A stretch of DNA of 43,719 bases from an uncultured Eubacteriales bacterium (GTDB lineage: Bacteria > Bacillota > Clostridia > Oscillospirales > Oscillospiraceae). The notes under the pieces were generated by a model, which was given only the letters and a program-made list of their open reading frames with translations, searched no databases and was not told the origin of the DNA. The stretch spans positions 1 through 43,719 of the forward strand of contig CABUJV010000016.1 in assembly GCA_902492005.1 (NCBI GenBank), given 5' to 3'. A program made the position numbers and the translations under genes. Shown piece after piece: positions 1 to 7,527 of the stretch (position 1 is the stretch's first letter; each line of letters opens with the position of its first letter).

Positions 1-1
1 C

Positions 2-154
2 GCCCGGTCCGCCGACCTGCTGAGCCGGGTCTTTGGCGGGTCCCTGTCCGGCCTTGTCTCCACGCTGATGGACAGCGGACAGGTCTCCGAGGAGGAGCTG
101 GACCGGCTGGAGGCGCTGCTGCAAAAGAGGAGGGAGGGCGGACGGCATGGGTGA
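2..154 (+). CDS. BlaI/MecI-family repressor, C-terminal end (partial)
   Basis: The frame open from base 2 ends at a TGA at 152-154 and encodes about 50 residues. They include FGGSLSGLVSTLMDSG and EEELDRLEALL, the dimerisation tail typical of BlaI/MecI/CopY repressors. The N-terminal winged helix lies outside the window. The stop overlaps the start of the M56 peptidase by 8 nt (ATGGGTGA), so the two are translationally coupled. In characterised BlaI-BlaR1 pairs the sensor peptidase triggers loss of the repressor. The target of this pair is not visible. The assignment rests on the short tail plus the neighbour. Confidence 0.75.
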   Translation, partial: ARSADLLSRVFGGSLSGLVSTLMDSGQVSEEELDRLEALLQKRREGGRHG

Positions 155-1268
155 CTGGCTCCGCCTGCCCTACACGCTCTCCACGTGGTTCGTGGCGGTG
201 TGCTACGCCACTCTGCTGGCCTCGCTGGTCCTCTGTCCCCTGCTCCTGCTGCGGCGTCTGGCTGGCAGACGGCTGCGGCCCCTTTCCCGCATGGCCCTGT
301 GGTATGTCCTGCTGGCCCTCATGCTCCTGCTGCCGGCATCCATGCGCTGGGGTGCCGGCTTCACCTTCACCGGCCGGGTGGGGCCGGACTACGCCTTCCC
401 CCCGGTCTGTTTTACGTTTAAGGCTCTGGGCCGTCTGGGCTCCGACGGCGGCGGCCCCTTCTGGCAGCCCAGCGGGGCGCTGCGGCTGCACATTTTCGCC
501 TCCCTGTCCCCCAACCGGGGCTTTTTCGTCCGCGAGGTGGATGGCATGCCGGTCCTGCTGGTCTGGCTGGCCGGGGCGGCCCTCTCCCTGCTGCTGCCGG
601 CGGCGGGCTATCTCCGGCTGCGGCGAAAGCTCTGCGGGGCGGACCGCCCCGAGGAAGAGACCGCGGCCCTAGTGACCGGCTGCGCCCGGGAGCTCTTCGG
701 CCTGGAGCCCCCGGCAGTCCGGGTGGTCTCCCAGGCCCGGTTTCCGGAGCTCTCCTGTCCCTGTCTGGCGGGGTGGCGGCGGCCCGTGCTGATCCTGGTC
801 CGTGAACAGTGGGAAGCCCTTACGCCGGAGGAGCGCCGCAGCATGGCCGTCCATGAGCTCGCCCATCTCCGTCACCGGGACAATGCCCTCAACCTGCTTT
901 TGGTGGCCCTTCAGGCAATCCAGTGGTTCAATCCCCTGATCCCCTTCGCCTTCCGGCGGCTGCGGCAGGACTTGGAATGCCTGCGGGACCAGGAGGTGCT
1001 GGAAAAGCTGCCCGAAGGGGAGGCTCTGTCCTACGCCGGGGCCATCGTGCGGCTGGCCCGGATGCGGCGGCTCCGCCGCCGCCCCGCTCTCCACAGCGGG
1101 ATGCTCTCCGCCAGCGGCCTAGGCTTCCGGGTGGAGCTGCTGGGGGAGACGGAGCGCTATCAGCGCCCGCAGGAGGCCGCCCTTCTGCTGCTTTTCCTCC
1201 TGCTTATGCTCACACCCCTGCTGCTGCGCACCCTCCCCGGCCTCTTTTCCGCCTCCATCGCGTGCTAG
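147..1268 (+). CDS. M56-family (BlaR1/MecR1-like) membrane zinc metallopeptidase
   Basis: 373 residues. There are N-terminal hydrophobic segments at about 13-36 and 50-64, a further one at about 135-155, and a C-terminal one at about 345-368. The cytosolic-type peptidase domain carries HELAH with His236, Glu237 and His240, the zinc-binding HExxH of gluzincins, followed by a DNALN segment as in BlaR1. The large C-terminal penicillin-binding sensor domain of true BlaR1 (proteins of about 600 residues) is absent, so the signal need not be a beta-lactam. It overlaps the upstream BlaI-like gene. Family knowledge: the peptidase is activated by an extracellular signal and causes inactivation of the cognate repressor. 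What is sensed and what is regulated cannot be told here. Confidence 0.85.
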   Translation: MGDWLRLPYTLSTWFVAVCYATLLASLVLCPLLLLRRLAGRRLRPLSRMALWYVLLALMLLLPASMRWGAGFTFTGRVGPDYAFPPVCFTFKALGRLGSDGGGPFWQPSGALRLHIFASLSPNRGFFVREVDGMPVLLVWLAGAALSLLLPAAGYLRLRRKLCGADRPEEETAALVTGCARELFGLEPPAVRVVSQARFPELSCPCLAGWRRPVLILVREQWEALTPEERRSMAVHELAHLRHRDNALNLLLVALQAIQWFNPLIPFAFRRLRQDLECLRDQEVLEKLPEGEALSYAGAIVRLARMRRLRRRPALHSGMLSASGLGFRVELLGETERYQRPQEAALLLLFLLLMLTPLLLRTLPGLFSASIAC

Positions 1269-1280
1269 CGGGACGCAAAC

Positions 1281-1310
1281 GGGCCCGGCCGTCCTTCGAC
1301 GGCCGGGCCC
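1281..1310. terminator. Hairpin between convergent genes
   Basis: Perfect 13-bp stem (1281-1293 with 1298-1310) and a CTTC loop, between the ends of the M56 gene and guaB. There is no good T tract on either side, so it may be a weak or Rho-assisted bidirectional terminator. Confidence 0.55.
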
Positions 1311-1323
1311 TTACGCGGTCTGC

Positions 1324-2796
1324 TTACGGGTTGAGGGTATAGTTCGGCGCTTCCTTGGTGATATAGATGTCGTGGGGGTGGGACTCCTTCAGGCCGGCGC
1401 TGGTGATCTGCATGAACTGGGCCTTGCTGTGGAGCTCCTCAATGGTAGCGCAGCCAGTATAGCCCATACCGGAGCGCAGGCCGCCCATCATCTGGTAGAT
1501 GGTCTCGCCCACGAGACCCTTGAAGGGTACGCGGCCCTCTACGCCCTCGGGAACCAGCTTTTTGTTGTTCTGCTGGAAGTAGCGGTCCTTGGAGCCCTTG
1601 GCCATGGCGCCCAGGGAGCCCATGCCGCGGTAGACCTTGAATTGGCGGCCCTGATAGACCTCGGTGTCTCCGGGAGACTCCTCGCAGCCCGCCAGCAGGG
1701 AGCCCAGCATGACCACGTTGCCGCCGGCAGCCAGAGCCTTGGCGATGTCGCCGGAATACTTGATGCCGCCGTCGGCGATGATGGGCACGCCATACCCGGC
1801 GGCCACCTGGGCCGCGTCATAGACGGCGGTGATCTGGGGCACGCCGATGCCGGCCACCACCCGGGTGGTGCAGATGGAGCCGGGGCCGATGCCCACCTTC
1901 ACGCAGTCGGCGCCCGCTTCGATGAGAGCGCGGGTGCCCTCAGCGGTGGCCACGTTGCCGGCGATGAGCTGCACGTCGGGATAGAGGGCCTTGATGCGCT
2001 TGACGCACTCGATGATGTTGTGGGAGTGGCCGTGGGCGGAGTCCAGCGCCAGCACATCGGCCCCCGCCTCCACCAGAGCGGCAACCCGGTCCAGCACGTC
2101 GTCGGTGGCGCCGATGGCGGCGCCCACCCGCAGACGGCCCTTTTCGTCCCGGGCGGAGTTGGGGTACACGGTGGCCTTCTCGATGTCCTTGATGGTGATC
2201 AGGCCCTTGAGCCGGAACTCGTCGTCCACGATGGGCAGCTTCTCGATCTTGTGGCGGCGGAGGATCTGCTTGGCCTCCTCCAGAGTGGTGCCCTCCTTGG
2301 CGGTGACCAGATTCTCCTTGGTCATCACGTTGTCGATGAGCTGGTCCATATCCACTTCAAACTTCATGTCCCGGTTGGTGATGATGCCGATCAGCCTGCC
2401 GTGGTCGCAGATCGGCACGCCGGAGATGCGGTACTTGGCCATGAGCTCATCCGCCTCCGCCAGGGTATGGCCGGGGGCCAGCCAGAAGGGGTTGGTAATG
2501 ACCCCGTTCTCCGAGCGCTTCACCATGTCCACCTGCTCGGCCTGCTGGCCGATGGACATGTTCTTGTGGATGATGCCGATGCCGCCCTCCCGGGCGATGG
2601 CGATGGCCATGCGGGATTCTGTGACGGTATCCATGGCGGCGCTCATCACCGGGATGTTGAGCCTGATCTTCTTGGTGAGCTGGGTGTGCAGGTCTACGTC
2701 GGCGGGCAGGACGCTGCTCTCCGCGGGGATGAGCAGCACATCGTCGAAGGTCAGGCCCTGCCGGGCGAATTTGCCGGCGGCGTCAGTGTTGATCAT
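1324..2796 (-). CDS. guaB: Inosine-5'-monophosphate dehydrogenase
   Basis: Converts IMP to XMP with NAD+, the committed step of guanine nucleotide synthesis. 490 residues from the ATG at 2796. An upstream in-frame GTG at 2805 is possible, but AGGAG sits 8 nt before the ATG. The TIM barrel is interrupted by a CBS-domain pair (about residues 95-210). The catalytic loop GIGPGSICTTR contains the nucleophile Cys309, and ADGGIKYSGD and the flap region with YRGMGSLGAM are present. Length and motifs are those of a normal bacterial IMPDH. A strong sigma-A promoter for it lies inside the 3' end of the upstream thioesterase gene, so it is probably transcribed alone. The leader is too short (about 65 nt) for a purine riboswitch. 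Confidence 0.98.
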   Translation of the reverse strand: MINTDAAGKFARQGLTFDDVLLIPAESSVLPADVDLHTQLTKKIRLNIPVMSAAMDTVTESRMAIAIAREGGIGIIHKNMSIGQQAEQVDMVKRSENGVITNPFWLAPGHTLAEADELMAKYRISGVPICDHGRLIGIITNRDMKFEVDMDQLIDNVMTKENLVTAKEGTTLEEAKQILRRHKIEKLPIVDDEFRLKGLITIKDIEKATVYPNSARDEKGRLRVGAAIGATDDVLDRVAALVEAGADVLALDSAHGHSHNIIECVKRIKALYPDVQLIAGNVATAEGTRALIEAGADCVKVGIGPGSICTTRVVAGIGVPQITAVYDAAQVAAGYGVPIIADGGIKYSGDIAKALAAGGNVVMLGSLLAGCEESPGDTEVYQGRQFKVYRGMGSLGAMAKGSKDRYFQQNNKKLVPEGVEGRVPFKGLVGETIYQMMGGLRSGMGYTGCATIEELHSKAQFMQITSAGLKESHPHDIYITKEAPNYTLNP

Positions 2797-2866
2797 GGAC
2801 TCCACTCCTTTTCTATCTCAGATAAAAGCATCCTTGGCTGTCCTTGGGTCAAAATATATTGCGCCT

Positions 2867-2895
2867 ATTCTACGCCCCGGCTCCGGGCTTGTCAA
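2867..2895 (-). promoter_or_regulatory. Sigma-A promoter for guaB
   Basis: On the minus strand TTGACA (2895-2890), a 17-nt spacer and TAGAAT (2872-2867). It overlaps the last codons of the thioesterase gene. Confidence 0.8.
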
Positions 2896-3628
2896 GGGGG
2901 GAAAGGGTCAATGCGGCCTCAAATCTGGCCTTTCCCTCGCCTCCCTGCCCGCGGACATAGTGGGCGCCGTCCTGGAAGCCGGTATGCAGGTGCAGCTTCT
3001 CCCCCGGCCGGCACTCCTTGAGGTAGCCGATCTGGAGCGAGGACACGCGCCGCCCCGCTCCCAGCCGCTGCAGGTCCAGGGCGTCGCAGGCGAAATCGGC
3101 ATAGCGGACGTTGTTGACGTGCCCGTTGACATCGGCGTCGCTGTAGCGCATGGGCCGCTCCTCCGCTGGATGCAGCTCTGCCGGGACCCGCAGCCGCCCC
3201 AGCGTCTTGTCCTTACACAGTTCGCCGCCGGTGGTATCCTGGAATTCCATCACGTTGCTCAGCCGGAACAGCTTGTGGGTGTCCAAATCGGCCAGCACCC
3301 ACACGCTCACCGCCTCCCCGATGCGCTCGCCGCCCCGGAGAAGGTCGAAATCCCGGTACATGGAGGCTCCCTTGCCTCCCCGGTGCCAGGTCCGGATGGT
3401 GACGGCATCGGCCCAGAACAGCGGCCGGTCCAGCCGGTACCACATGCGGGCCAGCATCCAGAACACATGGTATTTTTCGATCATCTCCTCCCGGGAGACG
3501 TGCAGCGGGCAGGCCGCCTCAGTGGCCGCCTCCTGGAGACAGCCCAGCAGGGCCGAGGGGCGGCACTGGTTGAAAAGGTCCACATCCCGGGAGTCGACCC
3601 GGAAGCTCCGCTCATAAAAAACACTCAC
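2870..3628 (-). CDS. Acyl-ACP thioesterase (FatA/FatB-like)
   Basis: 252 residues forming two hot-dog domains, the size of bacterial acyl-ACP thioesterases. It hydrolyses acyl-ACP to free fatty acid in the cytosol. The N-terminal half has the RSFRVDSRDVD and WMLARMWYRLDRP segments of the family. The C-terminal half carries DADVNGHVNNVRY, with the catalytic Asn168 and His170 of the NxHVNN motif. The start is a GTG (3626-3628) preceded by GAGGAAG. The gene lies 15 nt after the zinc-ribbon gene and probably shares its transcript. Chain-length preference cannot be read from sequence. There are no other fatty-acid genes nearby. Confidence 0.9.
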   Translation of the reverse strand: MSVFYERSFRVDSRDVDLFNQCRPSALLGCLQEAATEAACPLHVSREEMIEKYHVFWMLARMWYRLDRPLFWADAVTIRTWHRGGKGASMYRDFDLLRGGERIGEAVSVWVLADLDTHKLFRLSNVMEFQDTTGGELCKDKTLGRLRVPAELHPAEERPMRYSDADVNGHVNNVRYADFACDALDLQRLGAGRRVSSLQIGYLKECRPGEKLHLHTGFQDGAHYVRGQGGEGKARFEAALTLSPLDKPGAGA

Positions 3629-3643
3629 GTTTTCGCTTCCTCT

Positions 3644-4258
3644 CTAGTTCCCGCTTCTTCCCCGGATCACCAGGGTGTTTTTGCAGCAGAGATCCTCCAG
3701 GTCGTCCGCCGTAGCGGCCGGGATGCGCAGGGCGGCGCCGCACTGTGCGCAGGACAGGTCTACCGAGCTGAAGTTCACCTGAAGCTTCCACTCGCTGGAG
3801 CCGCAGGTGCAGGACACGCCGCCCCGCTGGGCGATGTCCCTGAGCTCGGAGAGAACCTCGTGCATGATGATGTCGTCCAGGAAGGTGCCCTCGGCTCCGG
3901 CGGAGGCCTCCAGCTTGTCCACCGTCTCCTCCAGGCGGCGCATGGCGGCAAAGACGGCGCCCTCCTCCCCCACGTAGCAGCAGTCCAGCCCCGAGGCGGC
4001 GCAGGCGAAGGCCAGCGCCTTTTCATGGAGGAAGGCGTGGGTGGAGCAGGAGACCGAATGCTCCTTTTCACACAGCAGGCACGGCACTGTCAGGTTCACA
4101 TGGCCGCCCAGCATGTCGATCTTCAGCGCAGACTTTCCGCAGGGGCAGGGGACGCTGGAGGGACCGGCGGCCAGGGAGAACACCGTTTTTTCCGCGACAA
4201 CCGGCTGCCGGCACTCCGGACACAGATATGCAAGGGTACGCTTTGGCTCATCCACCAT
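3644..4258 (-). CDS. Cys-rich zinc-ribbon-like protein of unknown function
   Basis: 204 residues from the ATG at 4258, chosen because AAAGGAGAG lies just upstream. An in-frame start at 4333 would place the promoter inside the gene. I do not recognise a named family. Cysteines come in pairs suited to metal binding: Cys13-x2-Cys16 with Cys38-x-Cys40, Cys60-x2-Cys63 with Cys71, and Cys150-x-Cys152 with Cys170-x2-Cys173. These frame a central helical part (about 98-145). The first and last pairs look like split zinc ribbons. There is no signal peptide or membrane segment, so it is probably cytosolic. It heads a short minus-strand transcript with the thioesterase and is divergent from spoVAD. Confidence 0.7.
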   Translation of the reverse strand: MVDEPKRTLAYLCPECRQPVVAEKTVFSLAAGPSSVPCPCGKSALKIDMLGGHVNLTVPCLLCEKEHSVSCSTHAFLHEKALAFACAASGLDCCYVGEEGAVFAAMRRLEETVDKLEASAGAEGTFLDDIIMHEVLSELRDIAQRGGVSCTCGSSEWKLQVNFSSVDLSCAQCGAALRIPAATADDLEDLCCKNTLVIRGRSGN

Positions 4259-4288
4259 GTCAGCTCTCTCCTTTATGCAAGTAGGAGT

Positions 4289-4317
4289 ATTATATCTCAT
4301 TTTCCAGCTTTTGACCA
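4289..4317 (-). promoter_or_regulatory. Sigma-A promoter for the zinc-ribbon/thioesterase pair
   Basis: Minus strand TGGTCA (4317-4312), 17-nt spacer, perfect TATAAT (4294-4289), about 30 nt before the ATG at 4258. Confidence 0.65.
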
Positions 4318-4342
4318 GCATGTCCCCTGCCAAAAAGCCTTT

Positions 4343-4371
4343 TGATATTTTTCGGAAAACTGTTCAAACTA
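4343..4371 (+). promoter_or_regulatory. Possible forespore-type (sigma-G/F-like) promoter for spoVAD-spoVAE
   Basis: TGATA (4343-4347), 17 nt, then CAAACTA (4365-4371), one base from the CATACTA-like -10 of sigma-G promoters. The -35 match is poor. Position suits a short leader ending in the GGAGAG site at 4391-4396. This is inference helped by knowing that spoVA genes are forespore-expressed. Confidence 0.3.
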
Positions 4372-4401
4372 TTGGTCAGTCTGAAGTATAGGAGAGATAC
4401 C

Positions 4402-5421
4402 ATGACCACGAAAAAACTGGGCAGGCAGACCGTGGCCTTTGCAAACCCGCCTTCCATCGCCGGCCACGCCAACGTGGTGGGCAAAAAGGAGGGCGAAGGG
4501 CCGCTGGCCGCCTCTTTTGACTTCATCAATCAGGACGATACCTTTGGCGAGGCCAGCTTTGAGAAGGCCGAGAGCGCCATGCTGAAAATGGCGCTGCAAA
4601 ATGCCCTGGACAAGGCCAAGCAGCCCGCCGCCACGCTGGATTATATCTTCGCCGGAGACCTTTTGAACCAGTGCATCGCCTCCTCCTTCGCCGTCCGGGG
4701 ACAGGACATCCCCTTTTTCGGCCTCTACGGGGCCTGCTCCACCATGGCGGAAAGCCTTACGCTGGCCGCCATGATGCTGGACGGCGGCTTCGGGGAGTGG
4801 TGCGCCGCCATGGCCTCCTCCCACTTCTGCTCCGCCGAGCGGCAGTATCGCACCCCGCTGGAGTACGGCAGCCAGCGGACCCCCACCGCCCAGTGGACGG
4901 TGACCGGGGCGGGGGCTGTGGTGCTGGCCCGGGAGGGGGACGGTCCTTACGTCACCCACGCCACCGTGGGCAAGATCGTGGACAAGGGCATCTGCGACGC
5001 CAACAACATGGGCGCCGCCATGGCTCCGGCCGCCTACGAAAGCCTGACCGCCCACTTTTCCGACACCGGCCGCGCGCCGTCCTTTTATGACCTGATCGTC
5101 ACCGGCGACCTGGGCAGTCTGGGCCGGGAGATCGTCCTGGACCTCTTCCACAGGGACGGCATGGACCTGACCAATTACGACGACTGCGGCTGTCTCATCT
5201 TTGACGCCCAGGCGCAGGACGTCCACTGCGGCGGCTCGGGCTGCGGCTGCTCCGCCGCCGTCCTCACCGGCTACCTGCTCAACGGGATGCGGGAGGGCAA
5301 ATGGAAGCATCTTCTGTTCTGCGGTACCGGCGCGCTGCTCTCCCCCACCTCCTCCATGCAGGGGGAGAGCATCCCCGGCATCTGCCACGCCGTGGCCATC
5401 AGCACACAGAAGGGAGGTTAG
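4402..5421 (+). CDS. spoVAD: Stage V sporulation protein AD
   Basis: 339 residues from the ATG at 4402, with AGGAGAG 6 nt upstream. SpoVAD has a thiolase-like fold and is part of the SpoVA channel that moves dipicolinic acid into the forespore and out at germination. Recognisable features are GRQTVAFANPPSIAGHA at the N-terminus, IFAGDLLNQCIASSFA, FFGLYGACSTMAESL, a GSGCGCSA stretch and the closing TGALLSPTSSMQGESIPGI. These are family hallmarks. spoVAE follows after 3 nt. The usual upstream partner spoVAC is not here. This gene is good evidence for an endospore former. Confidence 0.96.
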   Translation: MTTKKLGRQTVAFANPPSIAGHANVVGKKEGEGPLAASFDFINQDDTFGEASFEKAESAMLKMALQNALDKAKQPAATLDYIFAGDLLNQCIASSFAVRGQDIPFFGLYGACSTMAESLTLAAMMLDGGFGEWCAAMASSHFCSAERQYRTPLEYGSQRTPTAQWTVTGAGAVVLAREGDGPYVTHATVGKIVDKGICDANNMGAAMAPAAYESLTAHFSDTGRAPSFYDLIVTGDLGSLGREIVLDLFHRDGMDLTNYDDCGCLIFDAQAQDVHCGGSGCGCSAAVLTGYLLNGMREGKWKHLLFCGTGALLSPTSSMQGESIPGICHAVAISTQKGG

Positions 5422-5424
5422 CAT

Positions 5425-5793
5425 ATGGACGTCTTTCTGGAATATCTGCGGGCCTTTGTCTGCGGCGGCATCCTGTGCGCCATCGGACAGATTCTCATCG
5501 ACCGCACCCCCCTCACTCCCGCCAAAATCCTGGTGCTCTATGTGGTCTCCGGCGTAGTGCTGGGCGCTCTGGGCCTCTACAAATACGTGGTGGAGTGGGG
5601 CGGGGCCGGCGCCACCGTCCCCCTCACTGGGTTCGGTTACCTGCTGGCCAAGGGCGTGGACCAGGCCGTGGCCGAAAACGGCTTCCTGGGCGCCTTCACC
5701 GGCGGCATTACCGCCGCCGCAGGCGGCATCGCCTCCGCCATTTTCTTCGGCTACCTGGTGGCTCTCATCTTCAAGCCCCGGCCCAAGGGCTGA
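5425..5793 (+). CDS. spoVAE: Stage V sporulation protein AE (SpoVAEb type)
   Basis: 122 residues with several membrane segments (about 8-26, 33-52, 64-76 and 88-116), matching the small SpoVAE membrane protein. The start MDVFLEYLRAFVCGGILCAIGQ, the PAKILVLYVV segment and the glycine- and alanine-rich GGITAAAGGIASAI region are typical. It sits in the inner forespore membrane with other SpoVA proteins for dipicolinate transport. It starts 3 nt after spoVAD, with AGGGAGG overlapping the spoVAD end, and is followed by a strong hairpin. The operon here seems reduced to D and E. Confidence 0.94.
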   Translation: MDVFLEYLRAFVCGGILCAIGQILIDRTPLTPAKILVLYVVSGVVLGALGLYKYVVEWGGAGATVPLTGFGYLLAKGVDQAVAENGFLGAFTGGITAAAGGIASAIFFGYLVALIFKPRPKG

Positions 5794-5974
5794 AGCGGAA
5801 ACCCGCCTCTGTGCTTTGCACAGAGGCGGGTTTCCCTTTTACCTGCCCCGGCAGGGCCGGTCTCGGCTGCGACCGCGCCGCCTGCCTCCGCTTGTGGTGC
5901 GGCGGACGAGCCAGGCCGCCCAGCAGCAGAACCGCACACCACAGCAGCGCCCCCATGCGTCGAATGGACTTCAC
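5771..5974 (-). CDS. Possible small membrane/secreted peptide (doubtful)
   Basis: A 67-residue frame from a GTG at 5974 begins with a basic MKSIRRM and a hydrophobic run (GALLWCAVLLLGGLA), like a signal or membrane anchor. AAGGAGG lies upstream but 13 nt away; it is spaced better for an overlapping ATG at 5981 in another frame with no sensible protein. The frame runs through the spoVAE terminator hairpin, which argues against a full-length product. I do not recognise it. Confidence 0.2.
   Translation of the reverse strand: MKSIRRMGALLWCAVLLLGGLARPPHHKRRQAARSQPRPALPGQVKGKPASVQSTEAGFRFSPWAGA
5797..5835 (+). terminator. Terminator after spoVAE
   Basis: Perfect 18-bp stem (5797-5814 with 5818-5835), TTT loop, followed by CTTTTA. 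It begins 3 nt after the spoVAE stop. Confidence 0.85.
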
Positions 5975-6056
5975 GTCCCATCTCTCCCCTCCTTAGTCTG
6001 TCACAGGTATTCTATCAGGTTTTCCCCGCCGTTAAAAGACCGTCTGCACAGAAAGC

Positions 6057-6082
6057 GGGGGACCGCCCACGGCCGGTCCCCC
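6057..6082 (-). terminator. Terminator of the aspS-gatCAB operon
   Basis: 9-bp GC-rich stem (6057-6065 with 6074-6082) a few bases after the gatB stop. On the minus strand it is followed by GCTTTCTG, a weak T tract. Confidence 0.7.
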
Positions 6083-6087
6083 GTCTT

Positions 6088-7527
6088 TCACTTCATCTGC
6101 TCCAGCTTCTCCCGGATGGTCTGGTTGACCACCTGGGGCGAGGCCCGGCCCTTGAGCTCCCGCATAACCTGCCCCACCAGGAAGCCGAAGGCCTTCTCCT
6201 TGCCCGCCCGGTAGTCCTCGATGGATTTGGGGTTGGCGGTAAAGACCTGCTCCACCGCCCGGCCCACCAGCCCGGCGTCGGACACCTGCTCCAGGCCGTG
6301 CTCCCTCACATAGGCGTCCACGTCGCCGTCTGCATCGAACACGGCGTCGAATACCTTCACGGCGGTGTTGCGGTTCAGCTTGCCGGTCCGGACCAGCTCG
6401 ATGAGCCGGGCCAGAGTCCCGGGCGCAAAGGTCATATCCTTGGCCTCCAGGCCCCGGGCGGAGAGCTGCCGCAGCACCTCTCCCATGATCCAGTTGGCCG
6501 CCTGCTTGGGGGCGGCCCCCAGAGCCACCGCCTCCTCAAAGAAATCGGCCAGGGCCTTCTGGCCGGTGATCATCTGGGCGTCATAGGCGGGCAGGCCCCA
6601 GTCCCTCTGATACCGGGCAATCTTGGCCTCCGCCATCTCGGGGATCTCCGAGCGGACATGCTCCAGGTATTCCTCCGAGAGCTCCATGGGAGGGATGTCC
6701 GGCTCGGGGAAATAGCGGTAATCCTGGGCGTTCTCCTTGGAGCGCATGGCAAAGGTGGCGTCCTTGTTCTCGTCCCAGCGCCGGGTCTCCTGGACCACCC
6801 GCTTTCCCTCCTCGATGAGCTCCACCTGCCGGCGAGCCTCATATTCGATGGCCCGGGCGATGGCCTTGAAGGAGTTCAGGTTCTTCATCTCGGTGCGGGT
6901 GCCCAGTTCTTCACTCCCGGCGGGCCGGACGGACAGGTTCACATCGCAGCGTAGCGAGCCCTCCTGCATCTTGCAGTCGGAGACCCCCAGATACTGGAGG
7001 GTGGAACGCAGCTTCTCCAGATAGGCGATGACCTCCTCGCCGGAGCGGAAATCGGGCTCGGTGACGATCTCGATCAGGGGCACGCCGCAGCGGTTGTAGT
7101 CCGCCCGGGTCTGGTCGATCCAGGGGTCGTGGACCAGCTTTCCCGCGTCCTCCTCCATATGGAGCTCATGGATACGGATGGTCTTTTCCACCCCGGAGGC
7201 CGTTTGGATGGGCACTTTGCCGTTCCGGACGATGGGCAGATAGAGCTGGGACACCTGGTAGGCCTTGGGCAGGTCGGGGTAAAAGTAGTTCTTCCGGTCG
7301 AACTTGCAGTAGCGGGTGATGGTCCCGTTCAGGGCCAGCCCTGCCTTGACGGCGAACTCCAGCACCTTCTCGTTGACCACCGGCAGGGCGCCGGGCATCC
7401 CGGTACACACCGGGCAGCAGTGGGTGTTGGGGTCGCCTCCGAACGCGGTGGTGCAGGAGCAGAAGATCTTGGTTTTCGTGGCCAGCTCCACGTGGGTCTC
7501 CAGGCCGATGACAGTCTCCCAGGTCAT
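6088..7527 (-). CDS. gatB: Asp-tRNA(Asn)/Glu-tRNA(Gln) amidotransferase subunit B
   Basis: 479 residues, normal length. GatB binds the misacylated tRNA, activates the Asp or Glu with ATP and receives ammonia from GatA. The cradle domain opens with WETVIGLETHVELATKTKIFC and contains CCPVCTGMPGALPV, VRNGKV and the HMEEDAGKL segment. The C-terminal helical and YqeY-like tail (about 330-479) ends in VNQTIREKLEQ. The ATG overlaps the gatA stop by 4 nt (ATGA), showing coupled translation. It is the last gene of the operon. No defects seen. Confidence 0.98.
   Translation of the reverse strand: MTWETVIGLETHVELATKTKIFCSCTTAFGGDPNTHCCPVCTGMPGALPVVNEKVLEFAVKAGLALNGTITRYCKFDRKNYFYPDLPKAYQVSQLYLPIVRNGKVPIQTASGVEKTIRIHELHMEEDAGKLVHDPWIDQTRADYNRCGVPLIEIVTEPDFRSGEEVIAYLEKLRSTLQYLGVSDCKMQEGSLRCDVNLSVRPAGSEELGTRTEMKNLNSFKAIARAIEYEARRQVELIEEGKRVVQETRRWDENKDATFAMRSKENAQDYRYFPEPDIPPMELSEEYLEHVRSEIPEMAEAKIARYQRDWGLPAYDAQMITGQKALADFFEEAVALGAAPKQAANWIMGEVLRQLSARGLEAKDMTFAPGTLARLIELVRTGKLNRNTAVKVFDAVFDADGDVDAYVREHGLEQVSDAGLVGRAVEQVFTANPKSIEDYRAGKEKAFGFLVGQVMRELKGRASPQVVNQTIREKLEQMK

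Noticed and set aside
2797..2866. Purine riboswitch before guaB
   Set aside because: The leader is only about 65 nt and shows no purine-aptamer core.
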